DNA of 64,000 nucleotides from Toxotes chatareus (lineage: Eukaryota; Chordata; Actinopteri; Toxotidae), in contig CM028882.1 of the NCBI GenBank assembly GCA_016801885.1, positions 2,976,001 through 3,040,000 of the forward strand, given 5' to 3'. The position numbers and the translations under genes were made by a program. Shown in pieces: positions 25,185-36,586 of this stretch (the first letter of the stretch is position 1; the number at the start of each line of letters is the position of its first letter). Under the pieces are notes generated by a model. That model saw only the letters and a list, made by a program, of their open reading frames with translations, had not been told where the DNA came from and ran no database searches.

Positions 25185-27914
25185 ATCCAGGTTCTCAGAG
25201 TTTCATGATAATCAACAATCAAGTCCAGTCAGAGCTCTAAAGAAAAGCCAGATCCAAAATAAACTCTCCAAAAGTGTAGAGAGGTGACATGTATGAATAT
25301 TTGTTCCTGTTATTGACTAACTCCTGAAACTGACGACGCTCGGCTGGTTTGGATGTTTTGGGAGTTTTTTGAAGCAGATCTGTGTGTAGCAATAAAACTG
25401 GAAGAAATGTTTGTGGCATAACTATTAAAAATATTTCAAGAAAACTGTTACAGTATATGTGGTCTGTTGTGAACGTGTGGACATTGATCTGGGCTGACGT
25501 TAAATGTATTCTTATTCACTTGCTTTTCATTGTGTCTGGGGTGCTTTCATCATACTCATATTTCCCTCATGTCTGTTTTTATGTTGGCTGTTTTGCAGCC
25601 ACTTTTTTGTCACATATTTTGAGGCGTCTTCCTGATAACTGGTTAGAACTGCTTCTGTTGTCTCTGAGAACTGTGCTCGTGCCCCTGTATTAAGCATGGA
25701 CTGTGAGCTGTATTGAATATCTCTCTTGAGGGTTCCAGTTTTATTGTTCTCAATCCCCGGCCTTTGGTTTGTAAACAGAAAGTAGCACAGCAGCAGTGCA
25801 ATAGCAATGGGAGAAAAAGTAAGTGTGGCAAAGTAAAGAATATCTATTATACATTGCTGTGACTGCTACACATATACAATATCTGCAGATATTTGTGGCA
25901 GTGTGGGATTTGAATAGAAGAGTGACATGATATATGACAACTGCTGTTTAGCTGAGGCTTTTAGGCGACTCCTTACAGGACACGTTGAGTGCATCTGCAT
26001 TTTTAGTGAGGGGTTCTCAGAGGAAACTGAACCTTTAACCCCAGAAATGTTAGCGCTACGCTCCATCCATTCTGCTACATGGCTGCTCCCGTTGTGCGAA
26101 CATGTTCCATTTAATTGAATCTGATACCAAGTCTATCATCATGTACAGTAAAGTCACTTTAGCTAACCTTGACATGAAAACCACTGCTTGGGATTTGTCC
26201 CGGAGGAATTAATGTGCTACTGGCCGTCCTTTTGTCCCTGCAGTGATAATATAATGAAGAATGAGAGAGTGACAATATTTTGACATTCATCAGTGTGGCT
26301 GTAATCAGCGCTGAATCAATATCTCATCTGTTATCATTTCATTTAATGCCCTCTCCATAGAGGGTCGGTCTCCACTGCAACATCAGTGTTTTATCGCAGC
26401 GTTGGGCTCCACAGATCTCTATCCACTGAATCCTGAGCCCACAGAGATGCCCTTGGTGACATATAAAGGCAAAATCATGGCTATGAATCACTTAAGTATG
26501 AACTGGAATTGGGGAGCTGGACTATCCAGGTTAAACTGTAAGCCTTTGAGTCACTGAAACCACATCCTCCCTCTCTTTTCTTCTCTTCTTTATTCTGATG
26601 GCCGTCCAGCTCTGCGGTAGCTCAGCTCCCCAAAGACAGAGGAGAGGCCAAGTCGGAGGCTGCAATTAAACGGCCATGCTTGGCTTATTTATTTTCTGCA
26701 GAGATTACAGCAGACATCCTTCAGATTTTTCTGTCCTCCGCGCCAACTCCCCAGACAGTAAATTAGATCATGCGTTTAAAATATCCCCCACCCTTAAAAC
26801 GGCAGCGGTCACATGGGGGGCAACATGTTGACTTAGTTTGCATAGTTTGTTCAAGCAGCAGAAGGGTATTTTCCAAGACACAGGAACTATTGGACATGAT
26901 TTACCTAAGTTCTTGCCAAGAAACCAGTGACAAAAACCCTGACTTCATTCACAACACTTCGGAGATTAAGTACTCTCCATTTTGGTGCCATCTTCATTCT
27001 CGCTTGTCGTTTATTGTCGAGCGGAGGGAGAGCTCTCGTGCCCTCAGTGTAGTATGGCTTTTGGCTGGCACTGTGGTATTCTAGGCTGCTCCACTGTGGA
27101 ATTATTTACTCACAGTTAATTCCTACTTCTGTGAAAATGTTTCCACGCCAGCATTTTTTTTCCTGTATATTCTTCCTGAATATTCCCAGGGCATGAGCAA
27201 AGCAGAGTGATGACACAAATAGTATGTTTTATACAAAGACATTTTTCATCTTCCCTTCTTTTTATCCTTATAAGAGCACACTATAGCAATAAAGATATTA
27301 TAAATGCTCAAGGACTGGTGGGGGCGGAACATGCTTCCGTCAGCCAATTCATGGAGCTCCTCTTGGCTAGATTGTCTTTCTTTAAAATTACGTCTTGACT
27401 CTTTTACATGTGCACATAATTAATCCTTCTTTCTCTATGCTGGGACCTCTTGCCGGAGGTAGCTGGATGTTTTTTAATCCTCACAAACCCGAGCATTTTG
27501 CTCTTGACATCCATGACAGCCTTTTCCTCTGCATATTCTTCTCAAACAGGAAACAGACAACTGTCTCTTCTGCACTATTTTAGGGTCTGTTGCTAATGCT
27601 GCTAATCCCCCTCTTAGATGGAATATGAGAATATTTGTCGTTTCTCAGAGCTGAAAAGCTGATCTGGGATCAGCATGGCCTTTCAAGTTATGAATGAAAT
27701 GCTCCGGGGACTTAGTGAGTCAGCACTTTAAGTTTGAGACACTTAATGTCCAATTTGGTGGGAAGTCTTAAGTAGACCGGTGACTGTGATGACCACTGCT
27801 GTCATTTGTCAGCTTCACACATGCATTAGACAGCCATAGATCTCATTTATGAGTTTCACAATTATCAGCCTAACATAAAACCTGCTTAGCCTGTGTGTGT
27901 CTCTCTCTCTCTCA

Positions 27915-28240
27915 TTTGAATATGCTTTGCAAGGTGTTTATTTAGGAAGCTACATTAAATGGCCCATTGCCTTGCTTTTATGTTAATGGTGAGAGTGATC
28001 ATAATAACAGCTTCAATATTTGAAATGGCAGTTGCCATTGGGACCACCACAAGTGGCTCGCTAATTAGACAAGCTTCTTCTTAGCACCTCATTTTGTACC
28101 TTTGACAAAGTTAGATAGGAGCGTGTCAAGTGGAAATGAAATAGAGAATTGCTCATTAAAAGTGAACCCAGCCAAAGGGAACGTAACTACAACATAACTA
28201 ATTCACTTGAGGACTTAATGGAGGACTTAATCATGCAGCC
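27915..28240. promoter_or_regulatory. candidate conserved non-coding element
   Basis: Non-repetitive sequence containing ATTTGAATATGC (octamer-like), GCCCATTGCCTTGC (SOX-like CCATTG), TCGCTAATTAGACAAG and CTCATTAAAAG, with a 12-bp tandem GAGGACTTAATG duplication at its end (28209-28231). It has the A+T-rich, motif-dense texture typical of vertebrate intronic enhancers. Inference only. Confidence 0.25.
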
Positions 28241-30103
28241 TAAGCGACATGCATGTTCACGTGGGTGTTTTTTATCAGCCCTGCTGTAACTATGAGGCTA
28301 AGACAGGTGAATAAAACGCTTCTGCTACATTTGGCAGAAAAAAAGATTTTAGTAAACAACAATTCACACTCCTTCAAACCTATCTGTGCAGATTTAAGAC
28401 AGAAGAGAGGAAGGAACATGAAGGGGAACGGATCACATTTAATTACTCTGAGCATCCATGTGGTGTAATAGCCGCCTGCTGTTCAAACAACTAGCACAGC
28501 CTCCTCAGCCTCCCCACAATGAAAGCTGCTGATGCCACAGCTTTACTCCCGTCTTATAGTCTCTGCCCTCAATCTCTCTTGATCAGGAACTTCAGAGAAA
28601 ACTTGCAAAGTTATGCATTTTTTTCTCAGAGCCTACAGGACAAGAGGATAGCCCACGATTTGCCAAGTAAATCTGACACTAAATGACCAGGGAGGAAAAA
28701 AGCTAGGAAGCAGAGACTCTTGCAATCAGGCTACTCTTGGATAGTAGCCTGACTTTATATACTCATACAGTTCACTTTGATTTTCCCAAATTAATTTTTA
28801 TTGTCTTATATTTTACGTACTTTTAATAACATTATGTTTAATATTAGTTGTTATAATCTTTGTGATGTACTAAAACTTCTTTTTAGGAAATTGCTTTTAT
28901 TTTGTCCGGGCTCTTGTGTTGTATATATTGCTTTTACATCTGTGGGAGGGAGGTCTTCCTTTCAAGCTAACAGATACCTGATGGTAAGACAAGCCTCTTC
29001 CGTTCTCCTCGACAGAACAGATAACTGAAAAGCTGCATTTAAGACGTTCGACCTTGAGAAGACTTTGCTTCATTTACCGTGGTCAAGAAAATTCTAGGAG
29101 CCTTTCAAAGTCAATTGAGTTTCCACCAAAGAGTTAGGCGCAGTCTTGCTCCCAGCTCAATCTTCAAGGCTATTTTTATCCATCCGACTGACAGATCAAG
29201 TGGCACTGATCAGCACACCTGCTTCTCTGTGCTGAGGGGGAGAGGGAGCAAAAACTGGAGCTCATACATCAATGTGTCACCGGCCAGGACTGTCCAATGG
29301 GCCCTCGGGAGCAAGCTCCCACCGCTAGGTCGTGACCGGAGACCCGCCCAAAATCCCACATACAGACTGGCCTGGCCTCAATGCCACTTAGAAAATAAAC
29401 TTTGAAGGTGGCAAAACTGTACTGGCTTGATTGGCCTTTACTTTAAAGCGCAGAACTTTAAAAGAAAATTTTTAAAAAGAACAGTCAGGACAACCCAAGA
29501 TGCAGATGACATTTTGATATATTAAAGCTCCTTAAAAATGTTTCCACAACCTTGTCCCACAAGCGGCGCTGACTATTTTCCATCAGTTGCCAAGAGATTT
29601 CCAACCCCACTCGCTATCCCTCCGTCTGCTTGTCCTAGAGAGTACTCAAGAGTTGCCTGACATGCAGTATTTACAGTGTATGTGTCTTCCTTGAAGGAGC
29701 AAGAGCGGCAGACTGTCAGAGTGTGGTGAACAGTTCGAGCAAGCTGTGATGGCCATTGAAACATGAGGCTTTTAGGCAGTGGCTGTTGGCCTCAGTGACT
29801 GTTTCTGAAGAGTGATATGACAGTGGTGGTGCGCAGGTCTGACAGATGGAGGACTTCTGACTCCATCCCCTGCTGAGCAGGTGAAGCCTTCTAATTGGGG
29901 CTGCAGCAGAGATGCTGCGTTCGTAGACCTCAAGAGGCGCGCTGATACTACAAAGTGGAGCGACAAGGCCCTTCAAAGGGTTGCATGTCACATTACAGTG
30001 CAAGAATACTACCACTTCAGTCCTCAATGCAGTATTTTAATACTTGAGGCTCAGGCTTAATGAGATCATATGACATCTTTTTAAATTGAGAGTAATTTAT
30101 CAG

Positions 30104-30219
30104 TCTTGATGCTATTGATATATTGCTAATGTTACTAATATATTTTTTCTCTTCTTCTCTTTCTGCTTTTTGCCGACTACTGTGTCATCATCCACCGATT
30201 CGACAATCAGGTGAGTAAG
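30104..30219 (+). other. candidate zero-length exon / recursive splice site (AG|GTGAGTAAG)
   Basis: A near-ideal acceptor and a near-ideal donor are fused. TTACTAAT at 30132-30139 resembles a branch point. A pyrimidine-rich run (ATTTTTTCTCTTCTTCTCTT) follows, and then, without any AG from about 30104 onward, ACAATCAG ends at 30210. GTGAGTAAG begins at 30211. This is the arrangement of ratchet points known from long introns of Drosophila and of vertebrate neuronal genes, where the acceptor is used first and the donor is then regenerated. The site lies 29 kb upstream of exon 2 inside a long intron of an axon-guidance receptor gene, a typical setting. The motif is seen directly; its use in splicing is inference. 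Confidence 0.4.
30129..30210 (+). CDS. speculative alternative first coding exon with leader-like peptide
   Basis: From ATG at 30129 the frame stays open for 27 codons plus one base up to the strong donor at 30211. The peptide starts MLLIYFFSSSLSAF, a hydrophobic stretch like a signal-peptide core, and ends in PPIRQS. The single leftover G plus the GT that opens unc5d exon 2 would make a glycine codon and keep the exon 2 frame. Against it: the FFSSSLS stretch is simply the translation of a pyrimidine tract, no promoter or CpG island is visible upstream, a basic n-region is missing, and a phase match occurs by chance one time in three. In the unspliced sequence a stop follows after two more codons. 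Confidence 0.15.
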
Positions 30220-30661
30220 CCTTCCTAGATATTGCTGTTAACGTTACATTTCACTGCAGTTGAAGTTTAGGTTGTTTGAGCAAAACGCTCAAGACTTTTA
30301 AGATAAGAGCCTTTGCAATTTGGTGGCATTATTAAATGGCACTGTCTGACACGTAGAAAGAACCTTCTCATTCATCTCGAGAGCTCAGAACTCCTCACAA
30401 CGTAATGATCTGATTGAAACTGTTGGAATTACCCTTTGTAGGAATAACAGAGTTGCCTCATCTTTTATTCTGTTGCTCAGGCACATACAACATGATGTTG
30501 CTTTGATTACCAAAGACACGCTGTGGGCAATATTCCGCCGTACTCCACAAGTAAAAATCACTTCATAGCCATCTCATCCCTGCACCTCCCTCCATTCCCT
30601 TGTTGATGAGTAGTTATATGATCAGGGCTGTGTATGTCAGAAGCAATGCATAGATCACTCC

Positions 30662-30717
30662 ATCACAGCAGTCACTGTCTCTTTCCTGTGCGTATTCCCT
30701 TGTGGTCAGGTGAGGTC
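30662..30717 (+). other. second AG|GTGAGG acceptor/donor fusion motif
   Basis: CACTGTCTCTTTCCTGTGCG followed by TATTCCCTTGTGGTCAG leads into GTGAGG at 30710. The tract is pyrimidine-rich, and no AG occurs between about 30669 and the terminal CAG. It resembles a weaker recursive splice site 499 nt downstream of the one at 30210. If both acted together, the interval 30211-30709 could behave as a recursive-splicing exon. On its own the motif is expected by chance about once in a window of this size. Confidence 0.2.
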
Positions 30718-31604
30718 AAATTATCTGGTTACCTCTCAGCTGACCTGTTCTACGTCCTCCAATAAAGCTCAGAGAGGACAGTAATAAAAAGTCCCCCATG
30801 GTCACCCTCTCATGCTGTTGTTTTTGTTGTTTGCTGTGATGTATTGGCCTAATAATCAGTGCCACCAAGCCAACCAAGAATATATTGTTAGACAGTTGGT
30901 GATGCCTTGGGAGAATCTTCTTTATAGGGGTGAGTACATTACATATTATTGAAAGAGTAGACAACATGCACCTTGAGGCTTGTTGGTTTGCAGTGGACTT
31001 GGGAGGTCTTATAAATCTGAAGGTAATATTCTTTAGCTTGAAGAGAATTTTCACAGTGTTGACAACAGTATATTGAATCCTGACTTTAAATTAGAATGCA
31101 CAATCCAACGTGTGTCCAGTCTATCTCTGAAAACTGGAGCTTGAAATTACAGTTTGAGAAGGCTGCACATGTTGTTTTTCAGTGAAAGGAAAAATGCTGG
31201 TGCTTATAGGGTTGCTGTGCGTGTGTGCGTGTGCGTGGTGCACGTGATTGGCTGAGAGTATATCGTAGCAAGTAGCTAAACTGTCACCACTAACACTGGC
31301 ACAGACTTCCTATTACTCTGAGAGAACAGTGCAGCATATTGGCTTTTTACTGCATTGAGGATTTGGCTCATAGAGACGGTTTGATGAATGTCTTGACACA
31401 TCTGTGACCATTATTTTAGAACACTCCAGAAAAATCAATAGTGTTTGCTCCGGCTGCCCGAGGCAATGATATCCATGAATGCTTTATTTACCTCTTTATG
31501 CGTGAAGATTTGAAGCACTATTCAGTGTTGACTAATGAATGAACTGCCCTGCCAGACACTCCAGCTATGGTGCACAAGAGTATCTAATCACCTCCAAATG
31601 TCAC

Positions 31605-31664
31605 TCTGGCTGTCTCCCATTCATATTCCATTCACCCTCCACCTCATCAATAATAGGTAAGAAG
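31605..31664 (+). other. third AG|GTAAGA acceptor/donor fusion motif
   Basis: A C/T-rich stretch (CATTCACCCTCCACCTCATC) is followed by AATAATAG and GTAAGAAG, with the junction at 31656|31657. The donor is good. The acceptor ends in TAG and has an A-rich last few bases, so it is weaker than the site at 30210. Listed because three such motifs fall within 1.5 kb. Confidence 0.15.
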
Positions 31665-34193
31665 AGAGCTCAGCGGAGACATACCAAGGAGAATGTGTGT
31701 CCCTGTGCCCCCGTGAGGGCCCACGGAGGCCTGGAGGCGAGGATGGTCGCTAGCCTTCTCCTCCTGTTTCTCCAAGTTAATGAGGCAGATGTCAGTTAGG
31801 CCAAAGGAGCTCCTCCTCAGTGCATTGAGTTTAGAACCAAATCAGGGCCCACCTCTATAATTGGCACCTGATGTGTCGGATGAGCTCAGTACGCTGACAT
31901 TCATTGCACTTAATAATGCACTCTAGGCACCGTGTGCCCGTCTCTAACCAGCTGTCTTCTCACGTGCCTAATGCCATTAGGTTTCAAAGCCGTGGTGTCA
32001 AGCATTGCTTTTGACTCAAGTACTCTGTGGTGGAGGAGCAGGCGAGTGCAAGCTATTTGTCCACCAGGCTGTCCTGCCCGCTTGGCCGTCCATCACTCCA
32101 CTGAGCTGGAGAGAGCCATGTTCAGCTGAAGAGTGATTTCCTCCAGCCTCATGTAGATACACCCAGGGTACAGGCAGCACTTTCGGAAGAATGTATGATT
32201 ATGGCTAGCTGTCATGTGGGCAGCATCAAGACAGCCTTATCTGGCTGAACCTCCCTGTCATCAGGTGTGCTGCTAGTGAGCCATGCTGGCTCCTGCTGCC
32301 AATCAGAGCCCAGTGGACTGATGTCCCTGCCAGGACCCTGTCGCATATGCCGAATCCTGGACACTCTGCTGGCAATAGTGGACCATGCTGTCCTCTCCAA
32401 TCAGGCTTGAGTTCCCCAGTATTGCTGCGTGTGCAGGAAGCGTGTCTAGGGAGAGCAAAGCTCCTTCAGCTCAAGGATCACAGACCCTGCTCTGCTGAAA
32501 AAAAAAAACATCTCCGATTCCGTCTCTTTCACACTTTCCTGGCAGGGCACACAGAGGGGATTGTGTTCTAATAGTTTAACTTGCCACACAATTTTTTTTT
32601 TCACTAGCTTGTTTGTAGCTTCCTGTATAGAATAATTCTTAAAGATGTAACACAGATAAACATGTGAATTATCCTGTTTAATATCAGTTGTGAGCAGCGC
32701 AGTGAAACTAAAATGGGTTCTCATACTGAACATGTGTGGGCGTGGCCCAACAGACAGGTTTCCAGTTTACAAACAACTGAGGATGTGTGGGCAGCACTGG
32801 GATAGAAGAGTTGTTTCCAAAGTATTACAATTCTTACTATTGAAGAAGCTGCTTAAATTACTGTTTAGAGGCGTTTGCATGCATCCTTGCATTGCATAGC
32901 TTTTTTAACCACACACCACCTTTTATAGGCAACTCTGTAAGAGCTAACATGATGCATATTCCAGGGACAAACAGCAGCTAGAAGCAGTGATAATACTTAA
33001 CAAGGCTAACCACATAGCTAGAACTTAACCCAAACTTAAAGGCACAATGTTAGCATACAAATGTTGTTATCCTGCTTTCTGTTGCACAAGTTTAGAGCAC
33101 AGGCGTTCCCATTCTGGTTAAAAGTTTGTAACATTAGCACGTGAATGCATATGCCGCGTCAGCGGTGTTAGAAAGTAAATATTTTGCAAGTGAATACACT
33201 GCACTGCAGGTGTTTCCTACACAACATAAAAATGTGGAAAGTAACCGTTTGCCAAAGGCCTTTAAAAGAAGTGATAAGTCTACTCTCTGTTCCTCATTAT
33301 AGTAAAGTCAAAAACTTCAACCCATTTGAACTGTGTAAATTATGGCTGAAAACATGGCTGAAACCTCCAGAGTCAGTGAGAGACCGGAGACAGCCTGCTT
33401 CTTTGTATCTGTTTGTCTGAATGCAGCTACTCTGCAGCTGCATGGGCTGAAGCTCTACACTATGTCTGCTGAGTGTGACCAGACATCGATTCACTGTCAG
33501 CCTAATATCACTGTATGAGCAGCACCAGTGATGGCAGAAGAGAGAGATTTACAAAACAGGTGTCTGACTCTGTGTGTTTTTTAACAGGACAGATTCCATG
33601 CATGGTAAAGTGAAAGCCACCAGAGCTAACAGTAGAGCTAGCATCCATCACAGACAGACCTGCTAAGATAAGCTACCGGGTAAAGATGGGCTACTGGCTA
33701 AACCCCTGCTCACACATACAGACTCGTAGTAGCAGGCTCTGGCCAGGAGCCCGCAGCTTACGAGTGTGTCTAGTGTAAAGCATGTAATTTAAATACAGTT
33801 TGTCTTGTTACCACAATTCAGGCGCACAATGAAATAGTTCATTTCCCAAGCAAAGTGTGTCCACTTGTTTTCTTTAAGTCATTATATTTAAATAATCAGT
33901 GGGAGAGCCTTTTGCCACATTGATTGGCTTTTCCCACTTTTATTTGAAGCACCATTACACAGCTGGGTTTGAGCACAGAGTGACAAGGTTGTCACCCCCA
34001 TGTCAAATGAAATTTGCAAAAGATTGAACTTTTCTCAAATCTCCCATGTCACACCACAGCAAGACTTCTAATTAAAGACTTCAATCGTGGCAGATATGTT
34101 AGCATATAACTGCTTATTTGCTGTGCCATCAGATATACAGCATCATTAGCCACAATTTAGAGTTGTGTGTCTGGCCTGAAGAATATCCATAAT

Positions 34194-34323
34194 CTGTGGC
34201 TTTTGGTCTCCACCAACTCCTGAAGGAAATATGTGGTGCTGCTAAATGCTGTGCCAGGTAGTTGCTCACAATGTCTGCCATTTCATGCAGGACAGATAAT
34301 GTACAGTGGGTTTAGCAGAGGTT
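34194..34323 (+). repeat. teleost dispersed repeat (GAAATATNTGG..GCTGCTAAATGCT family), copy A
   Basis: TTTTGGTCTCCACCAACTCC is followed by TGAAGGAAATATGTGGTGCT, GCTAAATGCTGTGCC, a TGTCTGCC block and ATGTACAGTGGGTTT. The same ordered blocks occur at 38.04-38.25 kb within this window, and I recognise them as a common teleost repeat. It is diverged and non-coding. The rest of the element on either side is not clearly recognisable. Confidence 0.6.
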
Positions 34324-36388
34324 TAAATCCTGCATTGTTTACATCCACTTTTACTAGTTTGCTGTCTTCTTCCTCCCTGCCTTTGCTGGTGTACTATAGC
34401 ATTGTTCTGTACTGACACCACTTGTCACTGTATCGCCGCCACCTCACACATGCATGTGTGCCCTCGTGCATTGTCATGAGATAAACAAAATGGGGTCCAA
34501 CTCAGAGGGAGTAGTTTGGTTGATATAACCTGTATGAGCAACACATTGCAAAATTGGAAATGTTTAAAGGATGAACATGATGTTGATTCTTTTACTAACT
34601 TGTTAAATATGATGGTAGGTCACTATGAAATGGTTTGTACAGTAGGTACCATATGTTTATTGTTCATTCAGCTGAATACAAAGGCTTTGCTTTTCCCAAT
34701 GAGTTAAGCAGAATGAAATTAGGAGGGTCTAATGATATTCATTAGCCTCATGTAAGAACACTGAATGCATGCAAGACTATAATCATTTCCATTTTTTGGT
34801 TGTGCAACAATGGTATACAATCACACAATAGCATTTTTGTTTGATTGTCAACAAGCATTTAAGTTTATTGCAGAGACAAAACCTGACAAAGAAGGATTTT
34901 ATAGGTTTAATCATAACCAATTTATTTCAATCTGGGCTATTCGGAGGGAAAATGCCTCACATTACAGTGATGCATTATGTATTTATTCATTAGCGAGGGA
35001 GAGAGTTAAATGGTAGTTGAGCGTCTTGTGGCAGTAGGATCGTTGAGAGAAAGAAATTGGATGCATTTTTGTCTCTGATATTGAACTGCACAATAAAGGC
35101 TGTCAGCAAATTCTGGGCAAAGTGGAGCAGCTGAGACAAAGGAGAGATGAGAGGCGTAGATAATGACTGGTGTTGTTTTATTCATCTGCGGGAATGAATG
35201 CTGACCAGTGTTTGTTTGTGTTGAACTCATTGTGTTTGCAGTCAGAACTGTGAATCTGTGAGTGTGTAATTAATTCCCTTCTGACTGCCAGCCAGCATTG
35301 GCTTCTGACGTTCAGGGAGGAAAATCAAGTCTGGTTTGCACTGTCAACACAGCGCGGAACACAACAGTTGTTTAGGTGAATACCTGACCCCTTTGGAAAG
35401 AGGTGCGGTGAAGTCCACTTTTCCAACTTTGCAGAAACAAAGTGTCATTTACGTAACGGAACATAAGCTTTGCTTCTCTCTCTGTGTCTGATACAACCAT
35501 AATGATCACAATTACTGTAAATCCACTTCAGTTTTTTTAATTTATTTTTTTTATCAATAATCTGATTTCTGCTTTTCTCTGAAGTCAAAATGGACTCATC
35601 ATCACGCTGAGGATCATTAAATGGCTCCGTGCCACATAAAACCAAATTTGTAGATTAATGTTTAAAAGGACAAACTGTACAACCAGGTTCTGTAACACTC
35701 CCTTGATATTTAATCTCAGTGCTGTACTTCACCCAGATTAAACTTCATGTTCCCAACTCCTTATTTGCTCTCAGTTCTAAAAACTGTCGCATCCAAGGAT
35801 TCTGAGTCAGTACTTGTGTCCTTGCAGAGAGAGATTGTCCAATGTTGTCTCAGGGAGAACAAAGTTCTCGTGAAAGAGGAGGCAGAGAGAAACATCATCA
35901 TAGTTTGAGTTTGGGCTGTGTGCTTGATGTGGAGTATAACAGAATAAGATTCACACCTCTTCATTTTCCCTAATTCAAACAGGCCCAGCAAGTTCAAGAG
36001 TAATGCTGAAGTGTAGATCAGTTTTTTTTTTCTTTTTTTACAAATCTGCAGATCTTTCAATGACTTAAAAATAATTAAAAACCAGCTTTCACCTCCGATA
36101 TTCAGCGAGGAAACTTTTAAAACAAAGAAAAATCATAAATGGAGTTTGGTGCGTTTGTCAAAGTCACAGCACTTCAGTTTCAGAAGCAGGGGGTCATGAG
36201 GAATATACACTGAACAATCTGGTCAACTCATTTTTTGAACAAATCGTTTTAATGAACTGATTTTGTGTCTGAGAAGAACTGCTTGGATGGGGCGAGTCTT
36301 TTGTGTAAAAAAAAAAATCTTAGGGCTTCCTATTTATTCTTGTTGATCAAGTCACCAAAGAATCCTTGACTGGCAAGAAAATTTCTAT
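34324..36388. other. intron block, no gene seen
   Basis: Unique A+T-rich intron with small homopolymers. No repeat family or coding exon recognised. Confidence 0.65.
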
Positions 36389-36586
36389 CAGCTCTAGGGA
36401 TGGCAGTGTTGGCCAGTGAGTCAGCCAACCACTTTGGTCCTGACTGAAACACCTCCACAACTATTAGGGTGTTGGATGGATCCCCAGACTTTTCGTCCTG
36501 TATCTCCATGAGGTCATCGTTTTTGGTTCGGGTTGTCTCGACATCTTTTGGATGGCTTACCATGAAATGTGAAACAGACATTTATA
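36389..36586 (+). repeat. rearranged teleost dispersed repeat fragment
   Basis: ACCACTTTGGTCCTGACTGA, CACCTCCACAACTATTAGGG and TTGGATGGCTTACCATGAAA followed by CAGACATT match a widespread fish repeat whose usual text is roughly 'caacaactattggatggattgccatgaaa'. Here the TTGGATGG..CATGAAA part comes after the CCCCAGACTTTTC..CATGAGGTCA part. From memory the usual order is the opposite, so the copy appears internally shuffled or is two nested fragments. Confidence 0.55.

Larger units (their letters stand above)
24657..30103. other. intron block, no gene seen
   Basis: Apart from the 30-bp CCCTAA tract at 25.16 kb and a short CT run at 27.90 kb this is unique intron. 29.2-29.4 kb is locally more G+C-rich (GGCCCTCGGGAGCAAGCTCC) but has no coding signature and is not a CpG island by eye. 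Confidence 0.65.
30220..34193. other. intron block, no gene seen
   Basis: Contains the two weaker AG|GTRAG motifs (30709 and 31656), a CGTGTGTGCGTGTGCGTGG tract near 31.22 kb, and between 32.9 and 33.8 kb sequence rich in GCTAAC/GCTAGC words that may be an old dispersed repeat I cannot name. No coding exon. Confidence 0.6.

Noticed and set aside
29079..29405. Locally G+C-rich ORF (108 codons) as a possible unc5d first exon
   Set aside because: No signal-peptide core, no CpG clustering and no in-phase donor.
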